DNA of 64,000 nt from Polyangium jinanense (GCF_028435365.1 NZ_JAGTJJ010000001.1:434001-498000), one strand, 5' to 3'. Shown: positions 18,746 to 27,298, counted from the first letter of the stretch. The notes: generated by a model from the sequence alone, not told the origin. Program-made: numbers and translations.

Positions 18746-19168
18746 TCAGTCCTTTGGCACGCGCAAGCTCGCTTCCCAGCCGCTCGCCCGCGGCTCTTCG
18801 GGATCGAGAAAGACACGCTCGCCGACGTCGTACGCGAACCACCCGTTGACCTGGCAAAGATGTGAGAGCACGGGCACGGGGTTGCCGCCGCCCACGACCT
18901 CGACCTCGACACGATCCACGACGTCGCCGGCCGGCAAGGCGAGCCACATCGTGTATTCGCCCTCGTCGAAGATAGCCCGGGACGGATCCGACCAGTCGAC
19001 GTCGCAAAGCAGCGCCGAGATCGACTCCCGGACGTAGGCAGGCGAGCCCATGGGCCTCGGCCGAAAGCCTCGTACGAGCTTGCTCGGCGGCGGGTGACCG
19101 TCGAAATTGAACAAGACGACGCGCCAGCTCACCTTTCGATGGGTAGCATTTGCCACCACGACCACCAA
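18746..19168 (-). CDS. Hypothetical protein
   Basis: About 140 residues with no recognisable family. The sequence looks like a small beta-rich domain (WRVVLFNFDG, RVEVEVVGGG) with aromatic positions conserved in style (GWFAYDVGERVFLDPEEP). No signal peptide or membrane segment. The start is uncertain: the frame opens at TTG 19168 and several GTG codons follow within 15 codons. It diverges from ppk2. Confidence 0.6.
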   Translation of the reverse strand: MVVVVANATHRKVSWRVVLFNFDGHPPPSKLVRGFRPRPMGSPAYVRESISALLCDVDWSDPSRAIFDEGEYTMWLALPAGDVVDRVEVEVVGGGNPVPVLSHLCQVNGWFAYDVGERVFLDPEEPRASGWEASLRVPKD

Positions 19169-19311
19169 GGCGAGGTGAGGTGCGCATGTCGCTCGATCGG
19201 AGCAGCGAGGTCAGGCGGGACGAAGGCAATGGTGAGGGCCGAGAAGCGCGCGGGGAGCAGGATGGCGTGCGGGTTCATCCGCCCGGAGTGTCGTGCGAGG
19301 TCGGGCCCGTG

Positions 19312-20199
19312 ATGCAGGCGCTCTGCGACCTGCCGCCGGCGAGCATGCCGGAGTCCGTCCTTTCGCTCGAAGAGCTCTCCGACTTGCACTCGTCACGCGA
19401 GTTCATCCAGCTCTTGCGCTCGAAGAACGTGGACGCCCGACGCATCAAGGCGGCCGTCGATTACGAGAACGAGCTGGAGAAGCTGCAGGTCGAGCTCGTG
19501 AAGATGCAGCGCTGGGTGCAGGAGGAGGGCAGGCGGATCGCGGTCGTGTTCGAGGGGCGCGACGCGGCGGGCAAAGGCGGCACGATCAGGCGTTTCACGG
19601 AGTACCTGAACCCGCGGGCGATGCGCGTGGTGGCGCTGCCCAAGCCGACGGACGAGGAGACGGGGCAATGGTATTTCCAGCGCTACATGCGCCAGCTCCC
19701 GAACCGCGGCGAGATCGTGTTCTTCGACCGGAGCTGGTACAACCGCGCCGTCGTCGAGCCCGTGAACGGTTTTTGCACGCAGGAGCAATACGAGCGCTTC
19801 ATGCGCCAGGTGCCGGAGTTCGAGCACATGCTCGTCGAGGACGGCGTGGTGCTCGTGAAGTTCTGGTTCTCGATCTCGAAGGAGATCCAGAGCGCGCGCA
19901 TCGAAGCACGCCGAAAAAACCCGCTCAAGCAATGGAAGCTCTCGCCCCTCGACGGGAAAGCCGAGGCGCTCTGGGACAGCTACACGCGGTACAAGGAGAG
20001 CATGTTTGGCCGGACGCACACGAGCTTCAGCCCGTGGATCATCGTGCAGGCCAACAACAAGCGGAAGGCGCGGCTCGAGAGCATCCGGCACGTGCTGTCG
20101 ATCCTCGAGTACAGGGGCAAGAAGGACGCGGGCATCTCGCTCGTCCCCGACCCGAACGTCGTGATGCGCTTCCACCGCGCCGCCCCCAAGGTCGACTGA
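19312..20199 (+). CDS. ppk2: Polyphosphate kinase 2 (PPK2)
   Basis: The 295-residue enzyme transfers phosphate between polyphosphate and nucleotides. It shows the PPK2 Walker A FEGRDAAGKGG, the Walker B segment EIVFFDRSWYNRAVVEPV and the lid motif RRKNPLKQWKLSPLD, followed by WDSYTRYKESMF and IIVQANNKRKARL. A single PPK2 domain is present. In-frame ATGs also exist at 19186 (with a good GAGGTGAGG ribosome site) and 19345; residues before 19312 look non-conserved and their third-position GC is lower, so 19312 is preferred. It may terminate at the first hairpin downstream (20349-20399). Confidence 0.93.
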   Translation: MQALCDLPPASMPESVLSLEELSDLHSSREFIQLLRSKNVDARRIKAAVDYENELEKLQVELVKMQRWVQEEGRRIAVVFEGRDAAGKGGTIRRFTEYLNPRAMRVVALPKPTDEETGQWYFQRYMRQLPNRGEIVFFDRSWYNRAVVEPVNGFCTQEQYERFMRQVPEFEHMLVEDGVVLVKFWFSISKEIQSARIEARRKNPLKQWKLSPLDGKAEALWDSYTRYKESMFGRTHTSFSPWIIVQANNKRKARLESIRHVLSILEYRGKKDAGISLVPDPNVVMRFHRAAPKVD

Positions 20200-20271
20200 T
20201 CCGGCGTCCGTAGGGTCCACCACCTACGTCCCCTGCAGGTTCGTCATCAGGAATTTCACCGATGCGATGCC

Positions 20272-20399
20272 GAGGGGGCCGCCTGATCGCAAACCCAGCG
20301 AATTCACGTCTGGAAGTACCTGGCCCAGCGCTTGCTCTATCTCTACGCGAGCGCCTGCTCCGGTCCCCCCCCCCGCCGTCGAGTAGGCGCTCTTTTTTT
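20272..20399 (+). ncRNA. Candidate small RNA, copy 1, with C10-loop terminator
   Basis: This is copy 1 of a duplicated element. Bases 20312-20400 match 20646-20734 at 87 of 89 positions, and weaker similarity extends upstream to a shared GAGGGGGCC at 20272. The 3' end is a textbook intrinsic terminator: GAGCGCCTGCTC (20349-20360) pairs with GAGTAGGCGCTC (20381-20392) over 12 bp including one G-U, and T7 follows. The 20-base loop holds a run of ten C preceded by U. No reading frame is conserved. It could be a small RNA gene or the 3' end of the ppk2 transcript. The gap 20200-20945 contains only this and copy 2. Confidence 0.55.
20349..20399 (+). terminator. Intrinsic terminator with C10 loop, copy 1
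   Basis: A 12-bp stem (one G-U pair), a 20-base C-rich loop and seven T. It ends candidate RNA copy 1 and probably also stops read-through from ppk2. Confidence 0.8.
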
Positions 20400-20606
20400 G
20401 TCCGCTGCCAGCCGAGACGCCGCAGCGCGAGCCCGTGGACGCCCTTCCCGGCTGTCCGCTCGCGCCTCCGTCCGTGCCGCAGCCAAAGGCCTGCCTGAGC
20501 CGCCTGACCCGCGCGTCCGGCCGGCCCTCGCGTGCGCCTCGTGGGCGTCCGCAGCCAGCTCCGGTCCTGCATGGTTGTCGGCTCGTGGTTGCAGGGTTGA
20601 AGGGCT

Positions 20607-20733
20607 GAGGGGGCCTGGTTGCGTTAACCCCTCGAAATCAGGTCAGGAAGTACCTGGCCCAGAGGTTGCTCTATCTCTACGCGAGCGCCTGCTCCGGTCC
20701 CCCCCCCCGCCGTCGAGTAGGCGCTCTTTTTTT
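20607..20733 (+). ncRNA. Candidate small RNA, copy 2, with C10-loop terminator
   Basis: Copy 2 of the element, 334 bases downstream of copy 1. It keeps the same 12-bp terminator stem (20683-20694 with 20715-20726), the same loop with exactly ten C, and T7. The only two differences in the 89-base core turn CAGCGCTTGC into CAGAGGTTGC. Because it lies beyond a strong terminator, transcription of copy 2 would need its own promoter, which favours an independent RNA gene; no clear promoter boxes are visible. Confidence 0.5.
20683..20733 (+). terminator. Intrinsic terminator with C10 loop, copy 2
   Basis: Identical in stem, loop and T-run to the terminator at 20349-20399. Confidence 0.8.
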
Positions 20734-20945
20734 GCCTTCGCGTCAGAATGGTAACCCGAAGCACAGCGTCGCGCATTGCGTTGGACGCAGGTTGTCTGGG
20801 TAAACGACGCGCCGCGTGCGAAGCGCGTATCGCGGCGATCGCGCAAGGCGCTGCGCTCTTCGAGCCGCGCGAGCCTCAAAAAGCCGCGGAAAAGGGCCCG
20901 TTCGTCGCGGGAGCGGTTCTTGCTCAGTGGGAGCCGCAAACGAAC

Positions 20946-21392
20946 ATGGTCCCAAGTACCAAGCACGAAGGCTCCTCGTACCCCCGCCGCGCCGCCATCC
21001 TCGCCGCCCTCGTGGCCTCGATGGCCCTCTTGCCGGGGTGCAACGGTCGGGAGCTGGAGCGCCTCCTCGAGGCCCTCGTCCTCCTCGCCATCGTCCTCGT
21101 CGTCGTGCACCTCGTCGTCTGGGGCGCGATGGTCTTCGTCATCGTGAAGAACCTCGTGCACCTCGGGCGCGGCAAGCCGAGCCTCGGCTGGGGCGCGACG
21201 TCGATCGCGATGGGCGCGGTCACCGGCCTGCCCGCGATCGTCACGGGCGTGGAGACTTTTCACCCGACGGCGCTGGGCTCCCTCCTGCTCTCGGGCGCGC
21301 TTTGCTTCCTCGGCTACAAGAACGTCGCCGGCGCGCGTGACCTCGCCCGCTGGCGCAAGCTCGGCGACGACGACAACCACGAACCGTCCTGA
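20946..21392 (+). CDS. Small membrane-anchored lipoprotein
   Basis: A 148-residue product with a positively charged start (YPRR), a hydrophobic stretch and a lipobox-like LLPGC. Three further hydrophobic segments follow (LLAIVLVVVHLVVWGAMVF, ATSIAMGAVTGLPAIV, LGSLLLSGALCFLGY). The family is not recognised. An upstream ATG at 20748 is in frame, but that would bury the signal peptide 66 residues inside, so 20946 is preferred. It converges with the next gene, with one base between stops. Confidence 0.65.
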   Translation: MVPSTKHEGSSYPRRAAILAALVASMALLPGCNGRELERLLEALVLLAIVLVVVHLVVWGAMVFVIVKNLVHLGRGKPSLGWGATSIAMGAVTGLPAIVTGVETFHPTALGSLLLSGALCFLGYKNVAGARDLARWRKLGDDDNHEPS

Positions 21393-21393
21393 T

Positions 21394-21885
21394 TCAGATC
21401 GACGCGCCCTCGGCTTCGAGCACGCGGCCCCGGATGGCCACGCGTGAGCGGGGCAGGATCTCCAGCACGACAGGCTCGCCGCCGCGGCATCTGTCGAAGA
21501 ACCGGCCGCGCGTCACGAACTTCTCGCCGCCCACGGTGACGTACGTGATCGTCTCGCCGTACGCATTGCCGGTGCTCGAAATGTCCTCGATCTTGCCGGT
21601 GATCGCCCGCTTCTCGCCCGCGGCGAGGTCCGCGGTGATGCGGGACACGAGGCGATAGCCGAAATACCAGACGAGCAGGCCGATCGCGATCACGAAGGCG
21701 ATCCCGAGGCCGGCCAGGGCGGGCCCATTGCCCCCGCGCACGCTCACGACCAGTTTCAGAAGGAAAACGGCGGTCGCGATCGCAACGATGGTCGCGAACC
21801 GGTTCGCCACCGAGCGCCGGCTCGCGAGCTGGGTCGAGACCAGGACGCGGTCCTCGGCGGTGAGCGGGATGCGGGCATCCGTCAT
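21394..21885 (-). CDS. Membrane protein with two helices and a soluble C-terminal domain
   Basis: A 163-residue protein. Two hydrophobic helices (VANRFATIVAIATAVFLLKL region and ALAGLGIAFVIAIGLLVWYF) are followed by a beta-rich domain of about 80 residues (GKIEDISSTGNAYGETITYVTVGGEKF) that recalls small OB- or SH3-like folds. No family is recognised. A 17-bp perfect hairpin ends 8 bases before its start codon. Confidence 0.7.
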   Translation of the reverse strand: MTDARIPLTAEDRVLVSTQLASRRSVANRFATIVAIATAVFLLKLVVSVRGGNGPALAGLGIAFVIAIGLLVWYFGYRLVSRITADLAAGEKRAITGKIEDISSTGNAYGETITYVTVGGEKFVTRGRFFDRCRGGEPVVLEILPRSRVAIRGRVLEAEGASI

Positions 21886-21892
21886 GAAAGGA

Positions 21893-21944
21893 CGATCGCA
21901 GAGGCGCGGGCGAAAGAAAAGCCCTCGCCGCGCCTCTGCGATCG
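21893..21944 (-). promoter_or_regulatory. Long perfect hairpin between two minus-strand genes
   Basis: CGATCGCAGAGGCGCGG and CCGCGCCTCTGCGATCG form a 17-bp perfect stem with an 18-base loop. Read on the minus strand, it follows the M74-like gene and ends 8 bases before the next start codon. No T-run follows. It could stop transcription, stabilise the upstream mRNA, or hinder ribosome access to the downstream gene. Confidence 0.6.
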
Positions 21945-21951
21945 GAGCGCC

Positions 21952-23382
21952 TCAGGGGCGCGGCGGCCAGGCCATGTCGAGCGAATCGACAGACTCGCCG
22001 GGCGCCTGCAGCGTGTGGAACGGCGCGGGCGCCGACAGCGGCATCGGCTCTCCCCCACGCGCGCTGCTGCCCTGCGGCAGCCATTGCAGGCTCAGGTGAA
22101 TGTGGTGGTGGTGGTACGGCCACCCCGAGCCATACGCGAGCCGGCTCGAGAACGAGCTGAGCTCGGACTGGCTGATCTTCCGGCGATCCCCGGCAGGGAG
22201 CGCGGCGAGCGCTTGCGCGGTCTGGCGGAGCAGGGGCGCGAGGACCGTGTCCGTGCCGATCACGCGCGTGCGCGGCGAAGCAAAGAGCTTGGCCATGAAA
22301 TAGGCCTGGCGGGGCAGATCGACGATGTGCTTCTGCGCCGCGGCGGACGTGCAATACCCGTCGGCGTGGTTCGCGCCGTCGTTGCACACGATCTCGGCGT
22401 CGTTCGAGCCGTCGGTCTGGAAGTACGAGATGTCGATGTTGCCGCCCTGATCATGCGTGCTCTGCGGATGGCGCGGGTCGCCGATGTCGTAGCCCGGCGT
22501 GACGCCGTCCATCTGGCAGATGTCGATGAGCGAGAGCGGCTTCGTGCCCGGGAACGCCTTCTGCGTCTCGGCGAGGGCGTGGCGCACGAGCATGACGAGC
22601 TCGCGCCGGGCAAAGCGGTAGTTGGAATACGAGGCAAAGTCGTACCCGTCCCCGACGACGGAATCGGAAGGATCCGGGAAGGGGAACGGGATCAGGCCGC
22701 TGCCGCCGCTGCCGCGCCCATCGCAATCGGCGAGGGAAAAACCGGCGCCCGTGCAGGTCTGGCCGTCCACGTAAGAGTAATGATTGACGTGCAGGCTGTA
22801 CGTGTTCGTCGCGCCCGCATGCCCGAGGACGCGGACGTAATACACCGCGCCGCCGTCCTCGGAATAAAAGCCATAATATTCGCTGTTCGTCTCCTGGCCG
22901 CGCCACGTGTAGGGGTACTCGGCGCCGTTGCGGGAGCCGAGCAAGTGTCCCTGCGCATCATACGCCACGAGATCCAGATCCCCGGCCGCGTGATTCATCT
23001 CGATGCCGACACGCGCGATGGTGCGCGCGGGCACGACGACACGATACCAGTCTTCATCGCCCTTGGTAATGGAGAGGTTGTTCGTGACGCCGAGCGGCGC
23101 TTGCTGGGCGGTCGCGCTCGCATCGTTCGGCTCGAGATCCCCACTGCCAACCCGCAAGGAGCCCGGCGCCTCGGGCTGGCCATCCCCGAAGGCGGAGAGG
23201 AGCGCCTCGTCGGTCACCTCGGCGGACGCGGCGCCCTCGGAATCGGCCGACGTTTCGGCCTCGGACGCGGTGGGATCCGCCGCGTCGTCGATTCCGGTCT
23301 CGCCCTGTTCTCCCTGACAACCATACGCCACGGCGGCGAGAGCCATGGCGACGAAGTAAGACCATTCACGGCGTGCAATCAT
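21952..23382 (-). CDS. Lipoprotein with PPC-like and M74 (MepA-like) peptidase domains
   Basis: The 476-residue lipoprotein has lipobox AYGC and an acidic spacer. Residues about 85-205 resemble a bacterial pre-peptidase C-terminal (PPC) domain: DLEPNDASATAQ, GDEDWYRVVVP, GDLDLVAYDAQG and YYVRVLGH. The C-terminal half carries the metal ligands of penicillin-insensitive murein endopeptidases: STHDQGGNIDISYF (HxxGxxxD type) and HHHHIHL near the end. It probably cuts peptide cross-links in peptidoglycan, its own or that of other bacteria. The order PPC before peptidase is unusual; PPC domains more often follow it. Confidence 0.78.
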   Translation of the reverse strand: MIARREWSYFVAMALAAVAYGCQGEQGETGIDDAADPTASEAETSADSEGAASAEVTDEALLSAFGDGQPEAPGSLRVGSGDLEPNDASATAQQAPLGVTNNLSITKGDEDWYRVVVPARTIARVGIEMNHAAGDLDLVAYDAQGHLLGSRNGAEYPYTWRGQETNSEYYGFYSEDGGAVYYVRVLGHAGATNTYSLHVNHYSYVDGQTCTGAGFSLADCDGRGSGGSGLIPFPFPDPSDSVVGDGYDFASYSNYRFARRELVMLVRHALAETQKAFPGTKPLSLIDICQMDGVTPGYDIGDPRHPQSTHDQGGNIDISYFQTDGSNDAEIVCNDGANHADGYCTSAAAQKHIVDLPRQAYFMAKLFASPRTRVIGTDTVLAPLLRQTAQALAALPAGDRRKISQSELSSFSSRLAYGSGWPYHHHHIHLSLQWLPQGSSARGGEPMPLSAPAPFHTLQAPGESVDSLDMAWPPRP

Positions 23383-23389
23383 TTGTCTT

Positions 23390-23418
23390 CCATCCGGTTG
23401 AAGTTCCCCCCCGGATGG
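23390..23418 (-). promoter_or_regulatory. Leader hairpin over the ribosome site of the M74-like gene
   Basis: CCATCCGG and CCGGATGG pair over 8 bp; the loop contains a run of G on the minus strand. The 3' arm ends 7 bases before the start codon, so the GGAAG ribosome site overlaps or abuts the stem. This could limit translation, for example with temperature or a bound factor. Confidence 0.45.
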
Positions 23419-23554
23419 AGCCGAACGTGATTCGAGCGTGCAGCCCGATCAAGCTTGAACGAGCGTTTGCCCGCGAATAAATGGGAGCATTGGCCGATTT
23501 TCCGGCCTCGGGCGCAAAACTCGCCGCGTGAAACACGCAAGAACGTCGGCAGCG

Positions 23555-24898
23555 CTACCGACGCTCGCCAATGCCCCAGAGGCTCCAGCTGTCGCGGAGG
23601 TAGATGCGGCCATCGCCCACGCTGATGGCCGGCTCGTTGAGCACGCGGTCGAGGACGCGAGGGCGGAAAGCGCGGCAAGGGGCCGGCAAGGTCCACCGCC
23701 AGAGCCGGGTGAACGGCTCTTCGAGGCGCTCGACGAAAAGGCCCTCGGGGCTCGACCAGGCAATGGCGTGCTCGTCGACGGCGACGATCGCCGGCATTTC
23801 GGTCGACCAGAGCTCGAACGAGAGGCGCCCGCTCCACGGATCGAAGGGCGAGCCGGGCCAGCCCGTGCCGAGCGACGAGGCGCCCCGCGGCGCGCCCGTC
23901 TCGACGTCGAACCGGTACAGATGCGCGGCCGTGCCCTCGACGCCCACGGCCGCGAGCACGCCCCCGCCCGGTCCGCCCATCGAGACGACGTCCCCGGGCA
24001 CCTGCGCCTCCCAGCGGACGATCCCCGTCTCGGCGTCGAGCGCGGCGATCCGCGAGGGCGCGCGGACGGGCCGCTGCGCGAGCAAGCCGCGGAGGAGCGA
24101 TTGGAGGGCCTCTCCCATGAGCGCCGGCTCCTCGGCGAGCGCTTCGAGCAGCTCCTCGTCGCAAGCGATCTTGCGCGCGGCGTCCTCGGCCACGCGGGCC
24201 GATCGATCCAGAAGGAAAAACATGCCCGCGCCGGCCCCGGCGACGGTGCGGCTGCGGGCGCCGAGCGACCAGAGGACCTCGCCATCCTTGGCCGATCTCG
24301 CGACGAGCGTCCCCCGATCGTCGGTCCCGCGCACGGGCGCGGTCACGCCGAGCACGACGTCCGCGGTGGTGGTGAGCATGGCCTCCTCGCTGCCCCAGCG
24401 AAGGCCTCGCGTGAAGGAGCGGCATTCGGTGCGGTAAAACCGGACCTGGCGGTAGAGCCACGAAATCAGGTAATGATCGTCGGCCGCGCGGGCGAGGGGC
24501 ATCAAGAAGAGCTTGCAGCCCGCGTCGCTCGCGAGGATGCGCATGTCGTTGCCGCGGGCCTCCTCCTCGGCGCCGGGCGAATCGACGAGGCCGATGGCCC
24601 CGGCGGGGCTGACGTCATAGACCTTGAGCGAGGTGTCTTTCTGGTAGACCGGCACGAGCGCGCGGCCGTCGTTCCAGGGGATTGGCAGCCCCGTGTAGGC
24701 GTCGGTGGTTTCGAGCGGGACGTGGAGCGTGTAAATGGTGCGTCCGGTCGCGGCGTCGACGCATACGGCGGAGGCGTCGTCGCCCGCGAGGAGGACGCCC
24801 TCCTCGGTCACGACGGGCCGCTCGAGGAAGCCCGACCAGGGGCGCGGGGCCTGGCTCGAAAAGAGCAGTTCCGGTTCGGTGAGAGGCAGGCGCGGCAT
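23555..24898 (-). CDS. PQQ-like beta-propeller protein
   Basis: The 447-residue protein consists of propeller-type repeats (AVCVDAATGRTIYTLHVP, IAALDAETGIVRWEAQVPG, LYRFDVETGAPRG), the usual pattern of PQQ/quinoprotein-like WD domains. No signal peptide is seen, so it is probably cytoplasmic, and no PQQ-binding or dehydrogenase residues are evident. It begins two bases after the stop of the ALDH7-type gene and is surely co-transcribed with it. Function unknown. Confidence 0.72.
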   Translation of the reverse strand: MPRLPLTEPELLFSSQAPRPWSGFLERPVVTEEGVLLAGDDASAVCVDAATGRTIYTLHVPLETTDAYTGLPIPWNDGRALVPVYQKDTSLKVYDVSPAGAIGLVDSPGAEEEARGNDMRILASDAGCKLFLMPLARAADDHYLISWLYRQVRFYRTECRSFTRGLRWGSEEAMLTTTADVVLGVTAPVRGTDDRGTLVARSAKDGEVLWSLGARSRTVAGAGAGMFFLLDRSARVAEDAARKIACDEELLEALAEEPALMGEALQSLLRGLLAQRPVRAPSRIAALDAETGIVRWEAQVPGDVVSMGGPGGGVLAAVGVEGTAAHLYRFDVETGAPRGASSLGTGWPGSPFDPWSGRLSFELWSTEMPAIVAVDEHAIAWSSPEGLFVERLEEPFTRLWRWTLPAPCRAFRPRVLDRVLNEPAISVGDGRIYLRDSWSLWGIGERR

Positions 24899-24900
24899 GC

Positions 24901-26472
24901 TCAGGGCTCCCCGAAGGCAATTCCCTGCGACAGGGGCAGGTCCATGCCCCAGTTGAGGGTGTTGGTTTGTCGTCGCATGTAGGCTTTCCAGGCATCGGAG
25001 CCGCTCTCGCGTCCGCCGCCCGTGTCTTTTTCGCCGCCGAACGCGCCGCCGATCTCCGCGCCGCTCGTGCCGATGTTGACGTTCGCGATCCCGCAATCGC
25101 TGCCGGCGTGGGAGAGGAAGGCCTCGGCCTCGATGAGGTGGTGCGTGAAGATCGAGCCGGAGAGGCCTTGCGGGACGGCGTTGTGGAGCGTGATCGCCTC
25201 GCGCATCTCGCGCATGAGCGTCGCGTGATCGCTCGGCCGTGAGGCGCCGCCGTATTCGATGACGTAGAGGATCGGCGCGAACGTCTCCTCCTGCACGATG
25301 CGATACTCGTTTTTCGCCGCGGCGATGCAAGGCTCGACGTAATGCCCGCCGGGGAACGCGGGGCCGACCTGCGGCGCGCCGCCGTAGAGCACCTCGCCGC
25401 CCTCCTCTTTCAGCCGTGCGAGGGCCGATTGCATGGCGGCGACGGCGTCGTGGCTGACGAGGGGCCCCATGAGCGTGCCGGGCTCGCGTGGATCGCCGAT
25501 CTTGATGGAGGCGTACGCGCGAACGAGCCGCGCGACGAGCTCGTCCCGGACCGAGCGGTGCACGAGAATGCGCCGGGTCGAGGTGCAACGTTGCCCGGCG
25601 GTGCCGACCGCGCCGAAAAGGATGGCCCGCGTGGCGAGGTCGAGGTCGGCATGACTCGTCACGAGGAGCGCATTGTTGCCGCCGAGCTCCAGCAAGGTGC
25701 GGCCGAGGCGCCGGCCGACGACCTCGGCGACGCGCCGGCCCATGCGGGTGCTGCCCGTGGCCGAGACGAGCGGCAATCGTGCATCGGCGAGCATGGGCTC
25801 TCCGACGTCCTCGACGCTGCCGAAGGCGAGGGAGAAGATGGCCGGATCAACGCCGCTCTCGCGGCAGACGCGCGCCGCGATGTTCGTGGTGGCAATGGCC
25901 GTGAGCGGGGTCTTCGGCGAGGGCTTCCAGACCGTGGTGTCGCCAGAGACGGCCGCGATCGCCGCATTCCAGCTCCACACGGCCACGGGGAAATTGAAGG
26001 CGGTGATCACGCCGATGACGCCGAGCGGATGCCATTGCTCGTACATGCGATGCCGCGGCCGCTCGCTGTGCATGGTGAGGCCGTGGAGCTGGCGCGACAG
26101 GCCGCAGGCGAAATCGCAGACGTCGACCATCTCCTGCACCTCGCCCTCGCCCTCGGCCGTGATCTTGCCCATCTCCAGGGTGACGAGGGCGCCGAGGTCC
26201 TTCTTGCGCGCGCGCAGGGCGTCGCCGAGCCTGCGCACGACCTCGCCGCGCTTCGGCGCCGGCACCTCGCGCCACGTACGGAAGGCGGACTCGGCGCGGG
26301 CGACGATGTGCTCGTATTCGCCACGGTGGATCGGGCGCACGGAGGCGATCCGCGAGCCGTCGATCGGGGTGATCACGTCGATGGGCTTGCCTTCGCCGAG
26401 CCAGTGCTCGCCGTCGAAGCCGCCGAAATTCTCGTCGCGCGCGAGACCGAGCCGGGAGAGCAGTTCATGCAT
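24901..26472 (-). CDS. Aldehyde dehydrogenase, ALDH7 (antiquitin) type
   Basis: The 523-residue NAD(P)-dependent enzyme oxidises an aldehyde to an acid. The Rossmann and catalytic motifs are complete: ITAFNFPVAVWSWNAA, general base Glu in LLELGGNNA, and nucleophile Cys in GTAGQRCTSTRR. The sequence style, including GSDCGIANVNIGTSGAEIGGAFGG-type text, is that of ALDH7, whose members act on alpha-aminoadipic semialdehyde (piperideine-6-carboxylate) in lysine breakdown. No other lysine catabolism gene is nearby, so the substrate is inferred. The N-terminal start ATG 26472 gives the normal family length. Confidence 0.9.
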   Translation of the reverse strand: MHELLSRLGLARDENFGGFDGEHWLGEGKPIDVITPIDGSRIASVRPIHRGEYEHIVARAESAFRTWREVPAPKRGEVVRRLGDALRARKKDLGALVTLEMGKITAEGEGEVQEMVDVCDFACGLSRQLHGLTMHSERPRHRMYEQWHPLGVIGVITAFNFPVAVWSWNAAIAAVSGDTTVWKPSPKTPLTAIATTNIAARVCRESGVDPAIFSLAFGSVEDVGEPMLADARLPLVSATGSTRMGRRVAEVVGRRLGRTLLELGGNNALLVTSHADLDLATRAILFGAVGTAGQRCTSTRRILVHRSVRDELVARLVRAYASIKIGDPREPGTLMGPLVSHDAVAAMQSALARLKEEGGEVLYGGAPQVGPAFPGGHYVEPCIAAAKNEYRIVQEETFAPILYVIEYGGASRPSDHATLMREMREAITLHNAVPQGLSGSIFTHHLIEAEAFLSHAGSDCGIANVNIGTSGAEIGGAFGGEKDTGGGRESGSDAWKAYMRRQTNTLNWGMDLPLSQGIAFGEP

Positions 26473-26572
26473 CAGGGAGCTCCACGTGCGAGTGTCCGAT
26501 CATCCCGGCACGAAAGGGAAGATCTCGGCGAACCTTGGTGCCCCACGGGAGCGACCGTACGAACCCGACGGC

Positions 26573-27298
26573 TCACTCGAAGGGCAGGATCCCGCGGTCC
26601 AGCATCGAGCAGTAGTCGCCCGTGCTCGAAACGATCACGTGATCGAGCAGGGGTACGCCCACGACGTTGCTGGCCTCGGCGACCTTGCGGGTCATGGCCA
26701 CGTCGGCGTCCGAGGGCGTGGGGTCGCCGCTCGGGTGGTTGTGCACGAGGATCAGGGCCGCCGCGGTGTCCTGGAGGGCGACACGCAGGACGTCGCGCGA
26801 GGTGATGCCGAGCCCGTGCACGCCGCCCTGGGCGACGCGGCGCGCGCTGCGCAGGCCGTTGCGGCCGTCGAGCGAGATCACCCAGAGCTCTTCGTACTCG
26901 CGCCAGGCGAGGCGGCTCGTGAACCACGCGGCCACGGTGGCGGAGTTGCAGACCGCGGGGCGCGGCCGGATCGAGCGCATGAGCGAGCGCCGTCCGATCT
27001 CGAGCCCGGCCAGGAGGCGCAGGGCCTTGGCGGTGCCCACGCCGGGGATCTCGGCGATCGCCGACGGCCCGAGGCGCCCGAGCCCTTCGAGCCCGCCGAC
27101 CCGATCGAGCAGCTCGTTCGCGAGGCGAAAGACGGAGCAGCCGACGAGCCCGGTGCCGAGCACGATGGCGAGCAGATCGGCGTCCGAGAGCATCAAGATC
27201 CCCTCTTCGAGCGCGCGCTCGCGGGGGCCGCGTGGCCCGAGCGGCATCGGCTCGAAGAGGGTTTCACTGGCCGTCGCCAGTTCGAGCATCGCGTCCAT
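26573..27298 (-). CDS. radC: RadC-family JAB-domain protein
   Basis: The 241-residue protein has an N-terminal helix-hairpin-helix segment (LEGLGRLGPSAIAEIPGVGTAKALRL) and a C-terminal MPN/JAB domain with the zinc motif VHNHPSGDPTPSDAD. RadC was once linked to DNA repair, but its true role is unclear; related proteins occur in mobile and defence loci. Here it sits among chromosomal genes. Start ATG 27298 is chosen because upstream residues are Arg/Ser-rich and not family-like. A perfect 14-bp palindrome (CTGGCGGCCGCCAG) lies at 27381-27394 in the upstream gap. Confidence 0.9.
   Translation of the reverse strand: MDAMLELATASETLFEPMPLGPRGPRERALEEGILMLSDADLLAIVLGTGLVGCSVFRLANELLDRVGGLEGLGRLGPSAIAEIPGVGTAKALRLLAGLEIGRRSLMRSIRPRPAVCNSATVAAWFTSRLAWREYEELWVISLDGRNGLRSARRVAQGGVHGLGITSRDVLRVALQDTAAALILVHNHPSGDPTPSDADVAMTRKVAEASNVVGVPLLDHVIVSSTGDYCSMLDRGILPFE

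Noticed and set aside
20200..20945. Protein-coding genes in the twin-element region
   Set aside because: Open frames here carry no conserved motif, shift between the two copies, and cross strong terminators.
26573..27298. Defence or mobile island marked by radC
   Set aside because: RadC-like genes occur in such islands, but the neighbours here are ordinary metabolic genes with the same base composition, and no integrase or toxin is seen.
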